From NCBI GenBank assembly GCA_030638385.1, contig DAOWES010000151.1, forward strand, positions 1 to 15,094: a stretch of DNA of 15,094 nucleotides, read 5' to 3'. The notes beneath the pieces were generated by a model. That model was not told the DNA's origin and made no database searches. It saw only the letters and a list, made by a program, of their open reading frames with translations. Within the stretch, counting starts at the first letter, position 1; each line of letters begins with the position of its first letter. The position numbers and the translations under genes were made by a program. Shown one piece after another: positions 7,817-15,046 of this stretch. The DNA is from Candidatus Cloacimonadota bacterium. Its GTDB lineage: Bacteria; Cloacimonadota; Cloacimonadia; Cloacimonadales; TCS61.

Positions 7817-7845
7817 CGAATATTATTGAGTGGTCTTTGTGTCAA
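7817..7845 (-). promoter_or_regulatory. Candidate lysS promoter
   Basis: On the minus strand a perfect TTGACA lies at 7845-7840. At 17-nt spacing the -10 would be TATTCG, and a better-looking TAATAT lies at only 14 nt. The location, ~35-60 nt before lysS and after the upstream terminator, fits, but the -10 is unsure. Confidence 0.35.
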
Positions 7846-7964
7846 GAGAAGAGTCTAGCACAAAGATGAAAAATAGAGCTCCCACGAATTATCATAAATT
7901 TACTCTAATTAATTCGAATAATGAGCCTACTATAAAAAAGCCATTAACTACTGACAGACACAGA

Positions 7965-8006
7965 AAAAGCCGAAGGCGATGATTGCAATCATCGCCTTCG
8001 GCTTTT
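7965..8006 (-). terminator. Perfect 42-bp palindromic terminator
   Basis: The sequence is exactly self-complementary, centred between 7985 and 7986. Each arm starts AAAAGCCGAAGGCGATGATTG on its own strand, so each strand has a long GC-containing stem ending in a T run (five T on the minus strand). It begins 4 nt after the stop of the 8011-8544 gene and would terminate transcription in either direction. The symmetric centre leaves almost no loop, so in RNA the innermost bases (around ATTGCAAT) must open as the loop. Confidence 0.92.
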
Positions 8007-8010
8007 AAAA

Positions 8011-8544
8011 TCACCAATTGAAATTATAGGAAAAACCAATTAATAAACCGGGATCATTAAAGCCAATTAGCAATTTCCCATCTTCTTCTTTTTTACAATA
8101 AAGATATCGAAATTCGGCATATCCGCCAAATTTCCAAAAAAGTTTCATTTTAAGGCCGGCAACCGAATTTAACATTACATATCCGTCATCTCCGCTCCCA
8201 AATCTTTTGGGAACTTCCAACCAACCTACGCCAAGACCGCCATAGAGCTTTGCACGTCGGCATTCACAAAGGGAAAAGTTATAAAGCAGATAACCAATTG
8301 TGGCATTTTTGATCTCATAATAATTAGTTGGATTTGCCGATTTAGTGTAATATTCTGATGCTAAAGAGAAGGTGAAAGGAGAAAATTCCGTGGTATAATC
8401 TACAGCTATTTGTCCACCACCCAAAGCATTATCTTCCGCCCGAAAATCTCGAAGACCACCTTGCGCTAAACGAATGCTGATACCATAAGCGAAAAGCTGT
8501 GAAAACATAAATAAAATTATTATAAAGCCAACTACTCTTTTCAT
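8011..8544 (-). CDS. Small exported outer-membrane-barrel-like protein
   Basis: This 177-residue protein has a signal peptide of ~19 residues (MKRVV, a hydrophobic core, cleavage after LFA). The mature part is a string of short amphipathic segments rich in Gly, Tyr and Phe (YGGLGVGWLEV, YAEFRYLY, GLLIGFSYNFNW). It ends in an aromatic Trp, as in small 8-stranded beta-barrels of the OmpA/OmpX-like size class. Two Cys lie at CEC in the middle. I do not recognise a specific family. A strong AGGAGG site precedes the ATG at 8544. The gene stands alone: a long intergenic repeat with its putative leader lies upstream and the perfect terminator at 7965-8006 downstream. Confidence 0.75.
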   Translation of the reverse strand: MKRVVGFIIILFMFSQLFAYGISIRLAQGGLRDFRAEDNALGGGQIAVDYTTEFSPFTFSLASEYYTKSANPTNYYEIKNATIGYLLYNFSLCECRRAKLYGGLGVGWLEVPKRFGSGDDGYVMLNSVAGLKMKLFWKFGGYAEFRYLYCKKEEDGKLLIGFNDPGLLIGFSYNFNW

Positions 8545-8548
8545 ATTA

Positions 8549-8818
8549 TCCTCCTACATATATCTATTATTTTTGGCGGAAAGACGATAACTTTTTTTTT
8601 CACCACGAAATCCATAAGACACGAAGTTCCCTAAAAATTAATTTTGTATCTGTTTAAATTACACTCACATATCTTCTTTGTGTTCTTAGTGTCTTCGAGC
8701 CTTCGTGGTAAGCTCTTTTCCCATTTCGTCTCATTGAGGGCATTCTCTCACGTTGTTCTCACGAAATGTCAATTTGGATTGAAGAAAATGAGATCCTTTC
8801 CCGATAAATCGGGACTCA
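8549..8818 (-). repeat. Long intergenic repeat A, copy 1 (leader of the 8011-8544 gene)
   Basis: This copy matches 9780-10128 in three blocks. Bases 8549-8575 are identical over 27 bp to 9780-9806 and include the Shine-Dalgarno. Bases 8620-8692 match 9826-9898 with 1 mismatch in 73. Bases 8693-8798 match 9918-10023 with about 5 differences. It ends in the palindrome CCCGATAAATCGGG at 8800-8813. Relative to copy 2 it lacks ~84 bp containing the 60-bp module, with CCTT microhomology at the joint. Internal dyads include CATTTCGT (8722-8729) with ACGAAATG (8761-8768). The 323-nt gap 8545-8867 is almost wholly this repeat. Confidence 0.9.
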
Positions 8819-8867
8819 AGCTTGCTGATTGAACTTTACATTTTAGACAATTTATCTATTCGAATAA

Positions 8868-9776
8868 TTATTTAATCATCAATTTTAGAAAAACAGGACG
8901 ATGATCGGTGAGATATTTATATCTGGCATCATCACCACCTTTCATGAATTTAGCTAGAGGGATCACGCGAATTTCTGAACCGTTTGTTTCAAATTCATCA
9001 AAAAGTTCATTTGTGATAATAATATGATCGAGATGACTACGATATTCCCAATATGGATAAGACCAATCGGACATTGAATCATTGGCAATTTTAATATCGA
9101 CAAATTGGTAATTTTCCGGATCATTCAAAATACCGGAAAAGACGTTATCTTTCGGTGCATCAGCAAGATTATCATTCAGGTCACCCAGCACAAAGACTTC
9201 TTCATCTGCCAAGTTTCTATCGACATATTCTTTTAGGAGTTGCATCGCTCGCTTACGGCGTTTTTCATTTTTTTTCCCGGCTTTGGCTTTTAAATGATTA
9301 TTAATAACCACATAATCTTCATTTGCGTAGGTAAACTCCATCACAAGAGGTTTGCGCGGGAATGGTGAATGATACTTTTCGTCATCAGCATAAATTTCAT
9401 AAATGTTTATTTGAGAAAGGATAGCAGATTTATACACAAAAGCTAGGTTCAAATTGCAAACACTTGTATTGGCTCGATAACCTTGCCAGCCATCTTCCGG
9501 ATCTTCAGTTTGCAATATTTTTATTACTTGCTCAAAGTGCTTAGCCGATTTTATCTCCTGCAAACCAATCACATCGGCATCAATTGCCATAATCGTGTTC
9601 GCTGCTAATTCAACCGCAAATTTATGTTTGGGAAATTTTTGAATATTCCAAGTCATAATATCCAAACTTTTTTCTGATCCCAGCTTGAGGTTATCATATT
9701 TTAGCCAGGGCATTTCATCTGCAGTCAAAACAACACAAGCTAATATTAACATTGAAATCAGGAATATTTTTTTCAT
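8868..9776 (-). CDS. Exported endonuclease/exonuclease/phosphatase-family protein
   Basis: The 302-residue protein has an N-terminal signal peptide, probably cleaved after VLTA at ~19. A lipoprotein reading at Cys14 is less likely because Leu occupies -2. The EEP (DNase I-like) fold is clear from its ordered motifs: TWNIQKF with Asn44, VIGLQEIKS with metal-binding Glu74, VINNHLKAK with His161, VLGDLNDN with Asp199/Asn201, HLDHIIIT with Asp250, and TDHRPVF with the catalytic Asp-His at 291-292. All key residues are present, so it should be an active metal-dependent phosphodiesterase, most likely a secreted or periplasmic nuclease. Nucleic acid is inferred as substrate, since phospholipases and phosphatases share the fold. 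AGGAGG lies just before the ATG. It has its own long leader containing repeat A copy 2. Confidence 0.88.
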   Translation of the reverse strand: MKKIFLISMLILACVVLTADEMPWLKYDNLKLGSEKSLDIMTWNIQKFPKHKFAVELAANTIMAIDADVIGLQEIKSAKHFEQVIKILQTEDPEDGWQGYRANTSVCNLNLAFVYKSAILSQINIYEIYADDEKYHSPFPRKPLVMEFTYANEDYVVINNHLKAKAGKKNEKRRKRAMQLLKEYVDRNLADEEVFVLGDLNDNLADAPKDNVFSGILNDPENYQFVDIKIANDSMSDWSYPYWEYRSHLDHIIITNELFDEFETNGSEIRVIPLAKFMKGGDDARYKYLTDHRPVFLKLMIK

Positions 9777-9779
9777 ACT

Positions 9780-10128
9780 TCCTCCTACATATATCTATTA
9801 TTTTTGATTGTAAACCGATGACTTACACGAAGTTCCCTAAAAATTAATTTTGTATCTATTTAAATTACACTCACATATCTTCTTTGTGTTCTTAGTGTAA
9901 GCCATAGGCTTATAAATCTTCGAGCCTTAGTGGTAAGCTCTTTTCCCATTTCGTCTCATTGAGGCATTCTCTCACGTTGTTCTCATGAAATGTCAATCTT
10001 GGATTGAAGAAAATAAGATCCTTCGTCTCCAATGCTGTTTTTTGTAAAAAACTACGCATTCAACGGCTCAGGATGACCGAAACCTGCCTGTCTTTTGCCT
10101 TCGCCCTTTCCCGATAAATCGGGACTCA
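9780..10128 (-). repeat. Long intergenic repeat A, copy 2, with nested 60-bp module
   Basis: This copy lies between the GmhB-like gene and the exported nuclease gene and is homologous to 8549-8818. It differs by a 19-nt insertion at 9899-9917 (containing AAGCC...GGCTT, a mini-hairpin) and an extra ~84 bp at 10024-10107 that includes most of the 60-bp module shared with 232-291. It ends in the same CCCGATAAATCGGG palindrome (10110-10123). It fills nearly all of the 393-nt gap 9777-10169. No ORF is conserved between the copies, so it is non-coding. Whether it supplies a promoter cannot be told: no good -10/-35 pair stands out. Confidence 0.9.
10018..10077 (+). repeat. 60-bp module nested in repeat A copy 2
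   Basis: This equals the reverse complement of 232-291 with one mismatch. It sits inside the segment missing from repeat A copy 1. That indicates it is an independently mobile or separately amplified unit that inserted into (or was deleted from) the longer repeat. Confidence 0.85.
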
Positions 10129-10169
10129 GGGTGAAATATAGTTGAGTTTAATCGTTTTAGCGATACGTT

Positions 10170-10742
10170 TTAATTCATCGCTATTTCTAAAATCAATTTA
10201 GCGGCTGCGAGTAAATCTTCAACTAAGAAATCGGGCATAAAATCCCAATTTTCCCGCTCTTCAAATTCTTTGGCACCTTCACCTGTTTTCACCAATATTG
10301 TGGAGAGATGTGAATTTTTCCCAAATCCGATATCAGAATATTTATCTCCAACCATAAAAGACTCATTTATCTTAAAATTATATTTTTGTTTTGCTTGTTT
10401 AAACAATCCTATATTCGGTTTTCTATCTTCATGAGCAACGTTATATGGTTCGACACTACCTTCCAGATGATAGGGGGAAACAAAGATATCGTCAATTTTC
10501 GCTCCGGATTTGGATAATTCTGTATTCAGCTTAGCATGAACTTTCGCCAAATCTTCCAATGTATAATATCCACGTGCAATACCCGATTGATTTGTAATAA
10601 CAAACACTAAAAAACCCGCCTCATTCAAAAGTTTAATTGCTTCTGCGGCAAATGGATATAAGTGAAAATCTTCCGGTTTGGAAATATAGCCCTTGAAATC
10701 TTGATTTATAGTTCCATCTCTATCGAGAAATACTGCTTTCAT
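10170..10742 (-). CDS. gmhB: GmhB-like HAD phosphatase (heptose-bisphosphate phosphatase type), zinc loop degenerate
   Basis: The 190-residue HAD enzyme has all core residues: nucleophile and acid Asp7 and Asp9 (FLDRDGT), ITNQSG at 49-54, Lys108 (RKP), and GDKYSDI with Asp133/Asp137. GmhB removes the 7-phosphate of D-glycero-D-manno-heptose 1,7-bisphosphate in ADP-heptose synthesis for the LPS core. The loop SPYHLEGSVEPYNVAHEDRKP aligns without gaps to the E. coli zinc loop, but the ligands Cys, His, Cys, Cys are here Ser89, Tyr91, His104 and Asp106. The zinc site is therefore probably absent. A histidinol-phosphatase or other sugar-phosphatase role is the main alternative. The gene starts 15 nt after the lptD stop with an AAGGAT ribosome site, so it is very likely co-transcribed with lptD, which fits an LPS role. 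Confidence 0.85.
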   Translation of the reverse strand: MKAVFLDRDGTINQDFKGYISKPEDFHLYPFAAEAIKLLNEAGFLVFVITNQSGIARGYYTLEDLAKVHAKLNTELSKSGAKIDDIFVSPYHLEGSVEPYNVAHEDRKPNIGLFKQAKQKYNFKINESFMVGDKYSDIGFGKNSHLSTILVKTGEGAKEFEERENWDFMPDFLVEDLLAAAKLILEIAMN

Positions 10743-10757
10743 AATTATCCTTATATT

Positions 10758-13277
10758 CTATTTTTTGTGATCTGAGGTTCTAAATTTAAGTTCTCTGGGA
10801 AGCTTGATATTAAACAATCTCAATCGATAATTCCAATAATTATTTATCGTTGTATAGCTGTATGTGAAGACAATTTTCCAACAATGAAGATCGCGAGTTA
10901 AGGTTAGATTATGAGAAGCTATTTCCTTTGTTTTTAGATTTATATAATTATTATAGGAAACTTCCCAATTATCGGTAATTTTAGCAGAAATCGAACAACG
11001 CAGATTGCTGGTATAGTCATTATTTTCATAACTTGTTTTGTTGGTTTGATAATAGTGGTTAAGATTTAGCGACCAATTTTTGTTTCGGCGTTGCATATCA
11101 TCAAAAGTGTCCAACGTTAACGCCAGATCTTCTGCTTCTAATCCGAGAGTATCAGCACCAAAAAATTTATTGGATTCAAACCTGTTTTTAGGAAGCGGGA
11201 AATAATCAACATATTCCGCTTTTCCCGAAAATGAGAGATGGGAAGAAAGGGTCGCTGACCAATTTTCTACGCCATAATCCCAAACTTTGTGATTCCAATC
11301 TTTAAATTGTAGCTGATAAGTATCTTGAGTAATATTTCCCGAAGGTGATGTCCCAAATGAGATCATGCCAAAATCATAATCTTTCACGTTCATACTAAGA
11401 ACATGTGTAATATAGCTATAACCTTCCGGCTTATTTTCAAAATTATAGTTAATTGATGATTTTAGCTTGAAAAAATCATTAACCTTTTCGGCTTCACTCG
11501 CTTCACCTTCCGGTAAGTCTACTTTTTTGGACAATTTCAGATCCCATTTATTAGTGAACGCAAAAGTTATTTTCCGCTGTTTATCGGTACTTGCCAAGCC
11601 AACTCCACTAAATGAGTAGAATTTTTCATTTTGAGTAAAATCGGGTTTAAAGGTGAAAGTAACTTGCGGTGAAGCTACGTGCCTAACCGCCCTTATATAA
11701 TTTCCCGGAAGATCTCCCAAACCATAGAGAGAAAAACCAATTGCTGAATTGAAGCCATAATCAGAGCCACGCACAAAATAATCTTGAGTTAACTGATAAT
11801 TTTTATCTCGATCGAACCAAGCTTCGGACAAATCTGCTGACTGAGATAGATCTAACCAACCACGATATTTATGAGAGTAACGCAATCCCACCGAATGTTC
11901 TATACCGGCATTATGTTGGTTTATATATGCTCCCAAAGAATCTTGTTCATTCTCATAGAAGATATCTGCCAAATCTGCATCAGGATCGTTAATAGAGCCC
12001 ACATGCACAGCTTTCACATTGTATGAATAGGAAAAATCTTTCCACCAAGCATTGGCGGGAATATCATCATTTTCATTAAAAAAAAGTTCGTAAATCGGCT
12101 TAGATTGCAAGGAATATGAAATTGATGGTAAAGTGATCGTTTTGTTTTTTTCCACCAAATTATCGACATATTCTCCTGTGATGGTAAGAGTTCTACCCCA
12201 TAATGGTCTTTTATAAGAAATAAAAGAAGTTATTTGCTCTTTTTCACGTTCATCAAGATCTTCACTATTTTCCCAAACTCTTCTACTACTGACAAAATGA
12301 AGATTTGAGTCGAATTTTGCGTCATCGGCAAATTCTTGATGGTGCGAAGAGGATATATTCCATTCATAGCTAGTAGAGATTCCGTGTATCTTTTTTTGCA
12401 AGATCGCTTCAAACTTCCCATTTAGCACATAACGTTTTATGTATCGGGAAGTTAAGCCAAAATCCCAACCTGTATTTTCATAATAATCTAATTTTAAAGT
12501 TGCATCCGCATATTTTCCAAACACTTGATAAAAGGCAATATCACGTAATATTTTTCCATCCACAGAATTATAACTTGGCGATGGCACTAAAAATCCTGTT
12601 TCCCTACCTCTTTTAATCGAAAAAGTTCCAAATGGAAGGGCAAAGACAGGTAAATGATTCACATAAAAGATAAGTGGTTTGGCCACTATTTTATCATCTT
12701 TGTATAAACGTAATTTCCCGGCACAAATATGAAAATGAGGATTCAACGCATCACAAGTGGTGAATATTGCATTATCCACATCAAATGCTTCCTCGCCAAT
12801 TTTGCGAATTTCATCTCCATAACAAAAGCCTTTATCGAATCTGGTGGCACCATTTTTGGCTAAACCCCATTCCGACTTCATATCATAGGCTATCTCGTTT
12901 CCCAGCAACAAATAAGAGCCATCTTCCAAGCATGATTGACCGAAGGTGTGAGCTTGATTATTTTCAAGATCTATCATAATGGTATCTGCTTTAAGCGTGG
13001 AAGTATGATAAACTAATTTGGAATTTTCAGATAACACAATCTTGTTATTTTTCATCGAATAAAATACACTATCGGCGGCATAAAACACACTATCGCGCTT
13101 GGTAACTGCCGGCGATTTTACAAAAGTTGTATCAACAAGGCTACTTGTATCAGCAATAGTAAGACGTGGGGCATTAACTGCTTTATCTGCAGGAGTTTCC
13201 GCCTCTGCCCATAAAACGGCCCAAGTTACGACAACAAACAAGGTTATTATTATATATTTTTCTAATCTTTTTTTCAT
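10758..13277 (-). CDS. lptD: LPS-assembly outer-membrane protein LptD (OstA/Imp)
   Basis: The product is 839 residues from the ATG at 13277; an adjacent TTG at 13280 is a less likely start. A signal peptide spans ~1-25 (KKRLEKY, a hydrophobic run, LWAEA). An LptA/OstA-like beta-jellyroll follows at ~60-170 (repeated strands such as NSKLVYHTSTLKADTIMIDL). Next comes the LptD junction signature: TTCD...PHFHICAGK at ~174-188, then NHLPVFALPFGTFSIKRGRETGFLVPS. The remaining ~600 residues are an outer-membrane barrel with many aromatic strands. LptD receives LPS across the periplasm from LptA and inserts it into the outer leaflet with the lipoprotein LptE. Cysteines near residues 116, 152, 175 and 185 and in the late barrel could form disulfides. 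Length is near the proteobacterial ~780, with a longer low-complexity N-terminal linker. The next gene, gmhB-like, starts 15 nt downstream. No Shine-Dalgarno precedes the ATG. Confidence 0.93.
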   Translation of the reverse strand: MKKRLEKYIIITLFVVVTWAVLWAEAETPADKAVNAPRLTIADTSSLVDTTFVKSPAVTKRDSVFYAADSVFYSMKNNKIVLSENSKLVYHTSTLKADTIMIDLENNQAHTFGQSCLEDGSYLLLGNEIAYDMKSEWGLAKNGATRFDKGFCYGDEIRKIGEEAFDVDNAIFTTCDALNPHFHICAGKLRLYKDDKIVAKPLIFYVNHLPVFALPFGTFSIKRGRETGFLVPSPSYNSVDGKILRDIAFYQVFGKYADATLKLDYYENTGWDFGLTSRYIKRYVLNGKFEAILQKKIHGISTSYEWNISSSHHQEFADDAKFDSNLHFVSSRRVWENSEDLDEREKEQITSFISYKRPLWGRTLTITGEYVDNLVEKNKTITLPSISYSLQSKPIYELFFNENDDIPANAWWKDFSYSYNVKAVHVGSINDPDADLADIFYENEQDSLGAYINQHNAGIEHSVGLRYSHKYRGWLDLSQSADLSEAWFDRDKNYQLTQDYFVRGSDYGFNSAIGFSLYGLGDLPGNYIRAVRHVASPQVTFTFKPDFTQNEKFYSFSGVGLASTDKQRKITFAFTNKWDLKLSKKVDLPEGEASEAEKVNDFFKLKSSINYNFENKPEGYSYITHVLSMNVKDYDFGMISFGTSPSGNITQDTYQLQFKDWNHKVWDYGVENWSATLSSHLSFSGKAEYVDYFPLPKNRFESNKFFGADTLGLEAEDLALTLDTFDDMQRRNKNWSLNLNHYYQTNKTSYENNDYTSNLRCSISAKITDNWEVSYNNYINLKTKEIASHNLTLTRDLHCWKIVFTYSYTTINNYWNYRLRLFNIKLPRELKFRTSDHKK

Positions 13278-13447
13278 CAAAGTATTAATTTTTGCAGTAT
13301 GATATATGTCAAGTAGGTATGAAAAAATAGATCGCTTATCAGATATTTTGAGGTAAATAGAAAAGAGCTAACCACAGAAAGTACGGATGGCATAAAGGTG
13401 GGAGAAAATACCTCATTCAACAATTGCCTTAACACTAGTTGCTATAA
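13278..13447. other. Intergenic gap between the DUF3343 gene and lptD
   Basis: The gap holds the lptD promoter candidate and AT-rich sequence. The stretch around 13368-13402 (CTAACCACAGAAAGTACGGA and following) has the look of a decayed copy of the ACCACGAA/CACGGAT-style intergenic repeats seen elsewhere in the window. I see no strong terminator for the upstream operon; an AGGT/ACCT hairpin near 13397-13418 is weak. Confidence 0.4.
13282..13312 (-). promoter_or_regulatory. Candidate lptD promoter, transcript possibly leaderless
   Basis: On the minus strand a perfect TTGACA lies at 13312-13307 and TAATAC at 13287-13282, 19 nt apart. This is a usable but long spacing. If TAATAC is the -10, transcription would start at or within a few bases of the ATG at 13277. 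That fits the absence of a Shine-Dalgarno. Confidence 0.4.
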
Positions 13448-13663
13448 TTACAAAATCTCGATCTTTTCAAATTCGATCTTATTAGCGGTGAGAATATCGG
13501 TTGCTTTTTCTTTATCTTCAGCATCGATTTGAACGCAATAACCACAATCTGAACTGAGATGACGTGGAACGCTAATCAACCGACATGAGAGTTCATGACT
13601 TTTCAGTTCATTTTCTGCCCAGATAGCTTGATTTGTTGAATAAAACAGAATTACAGCTTTCAT
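13448..13663 (-). CDS. DUF3343-family putative Se/S carrier-like protein
   Basis: The 71-residue cytosolic protein starts KAVILFYSTNQAIWAE and carries the family's PRHLSSDCGYC stretch. Cys40 is the conserved cysteine, with a further Cys43 making CxxC and Cys27 upstream. DUF3343 proteins are proposed selenium or sulfur carriers because they occur with selenophosphate and cysteine-desulfurase genes. No biochemical role is proven to my knowledge. Its ATG overlaps the desulfurase stop in an ATGA, giving tight coupling, and it ends the three-gene operon. The length is full for the family. The cargo (Se versus S) cannot be read from the sequence. Confidence 0.85.
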   Translation of the reverse strand: MKAVILFYSTNQAIWAENELKSHELSCRLISVPRHLSSDCGYCVQIDAEDKEKATDILTANKIEFEKIEIL

Positions 13664-14853
13664 GTTTGTTTACCTTCGGAAATAGATTTTAGTGCCTGCA
13701 CAGCAAAGTCAATTTCCTCTTTATTATTAAAAATACTAAACCCGAATCTCAATGTTCCTTCGGGGAAAGTTCCGATAGTTTGATGGGCAAGTGGTGAGCA
13801 ATGCAAGCCCTGCCTACACATTATGCCATATTCATCGGAAAGAATTTGTGCTATTTCAGAAACGGAAAATTTGTTTAATTTGAAAGCAACAACACCGGTT
13901 GAAGGAAGTTGAGCAGAGGAGAAGCAGCAAAAATCTTCAACTAGCATTTCAGCTTTTTGGATGAAATATTTTTGAAGTTCAGTTTTATGTTCTAAAATTC
14001 TTTCAATTCCTCCATCCCTATGGCGGATATATTCAGACCCGGCTAAGAGGCCACTTAATCCTGCTACATTCAAAGTACCGCTTTCGAAACGATCGGGCAA
14101 AAAATCCGGCTGTTCTATCTTATCGGAAAGACTACCTGTCCCGCCATATTTAAGCGGTTTGATTCGTTTAAAATCAAAGCGGTCGGCAATTACCATCCCA
14201 CCTGTTCCGGTTGGGCCATATAAAGCTTTATGACCTGCAAAAGCCAAAATATCAATATTATCCTGATCAATATCAATTGGAACAATTCCGGCAGATTGAG
14301 CACAATCAACAATGAAGATAACTCCATTCTCTCGGCAAATCTTTCCAATTTCCCGAATCGGCTGAATGCAACCAACCACATTTGAGGCATGATTTATAAT
14401 AATTGCTTTGGTATTAGCTCTAATCGCTTTTCTGATCTTATCAGGATCAAGAATTCCGGTTTTATCAGCTTGGATAATGGAAAGAGAAATGATTCCTTTC
14501 TTCTCCATTTCATGCAAAGGGCGAATCGTGCTGTTGTGTTCCATACTGGATGTAATAGCGTGATCTCCTTTCTCCAGAACCCCCAGAATTGCCATGTTCA
14601 AAGCTTCTGTTGCATTAGAAGTAAAAATAACACGCATTGGATTTCGTAATCCGAAAAGTGCAGCAATAGACTTTCTGGCTTTAAATACGATCCGGCCGGC
14701 TTCAACTGACATTTTATGACCGGAGCGCCCCGGATTTGCACCGATTTTTGTCATATAGTGCATAACTGCTTCGCTTACACATTGCGGTTTTGGAAAAGAG
14801 GTAGCGGCATTATCGAAATAGATAACACCGCCTTCAGTTCTATCTTTTAACAT
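13660..14853 (-). CDS. csd: Cysteine desulfurase, class V aminotransferase family (TIGR01977-like)
   Basis: The 397-residue PLP enzyme releases sulfur (or selenium) from cysteine (or selenocysteine) as an enzyme-bound persulfide. Visible features are YFDNAATSFPKP at the N terminus, TSNATEALN at ~78-86, EHNS with His106 stacking on PLP, VDCAQSAG with Asp183, AGHKALYGPTGTGG with PLP-lysine Lys209, the ESGTLN motif, and the catalytic loop GLHCSPLAH with Cys352. The GLHC.PLAH.TIGT ending and the FDNAATS start match the desulfurase subfamily that travels with selenium/sulfur-carrier genes, not IscS or SufS proper. The start ATG overlaps the 3' end of the TusA-like gene by 14 nt and has no Shine-Dalgarno, so it probably depends on translational coupling. 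All catalytic residues are intact. Confidence 0.93.
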   Translation of the reverse strand: MLKDRTEGGVIYFDNAATSFPKPQCVSEAVMHYMTKIGANPGRSGHKMSVEAGRIVFKARKSIAALFGLRNPMRVIFTSNATEALNMAILGVLEKGDHAITSSMEHNSTIRPLHEMEKKGIISLSIIQADKTGILDPDKIRKAIRANTKAIIINHASNVVGCIQPIREIGKICRENGVIFIVDCAQSAGIVPIDIDQDNIDILAFAGHKALYGPTGTGGMVIADRFDFKRIKPLKYGGTGSLSDKIEQPDFLPDRFESGTLNVAGLSGLLAGSEYIRHRDGGIERILEHKTELQKYFIQKAEMLVEDFCCFSSAQLPSTGVVAFKLNKFSVSEIAQILSDEYGIMCRQGLHCSPLAHQTIGTFPEGTLRFGFSIFNNKEEIDFAVQALKSISEGKQT

Positions 14854-15046
14854 AATAAACTATGTAATCTGAATTTTCTATTGTTTCAAATTTCAATTTA
14901 TTTTTTGTGAGAAGTCTTTTCACATTCTCACATGAAGCCTCATTATCCAACAATACTTCAAAGTCACCTTTTCCGTTTTTTATTTCATTTAAAACCAAAA
15001 CGACAGGTTGGGGACAAGAAAGTCCGCGAGTATCTATTTGTTTCAT
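14840..15046 (-). CDS. tusA: TusA/YedF-type sulfur (selenium) carrier protein
   Basis: This 68-residue single-domain protein begins KQIDTRGLSCPQP, the TusA/SirA signature with persulfide-carrying Cys11. Known relatives shuttle sulfane sulfur from a cysteine desulfurase to acceptors such as tRNA thiolation or molybdenum-cofactor enzymes. The longer YedF relatives in selenium clusters add a C-terminal DsrE-like domain, which is absent here. A second Cys lies at ~39. A good AGGAG precedes the ATG by 6-7 nt. It is the first gene visible of the operon and overlaps the desulfurase gene by 14 nt, making that enzyme its likely donor. An earlier operon gene (for example selD) could lie beyond 15094. 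Confidence 0.9.
   Translation of the reverse strand: MKQIDTRGLSCPQPVVLVLNEIKNGKGDFEVLLDNEASCENVKRLLTKNKLKFETIENSDYIVYYVKR

Noticed and set aside
8766..8771. TTGACA on the minus strand in both repeat A copies as a shared promoter
   Set aside because: No acceptable -10 lies 15-19 nt downstream in copy 1, so a promoter call is not supported.
8800..8813. CCCGATAAATCGGG palindrome as terminator of the nuclease gene
   Set aside because: It lacks a T-tract on the minus strand and is part of the repeat (also at 10110-10123), so I treat it as a repeat component.
8644..8832. 62-codon plus-strand ORF within repeat A copy 1
   Set aside because: Copy 2 of the repeat carries a 19-nt insertion and single-base indels that break this frame, so it is not under coding constraint.
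9734..9776. Lipoprotein signal in the exported nuclease (Cys14)
   Set aside because: The residue before the final small residue is Leu, the hydrophobic stretch before Cys is short, and a normal signal-peptidase site (LTA) follows at ~19.
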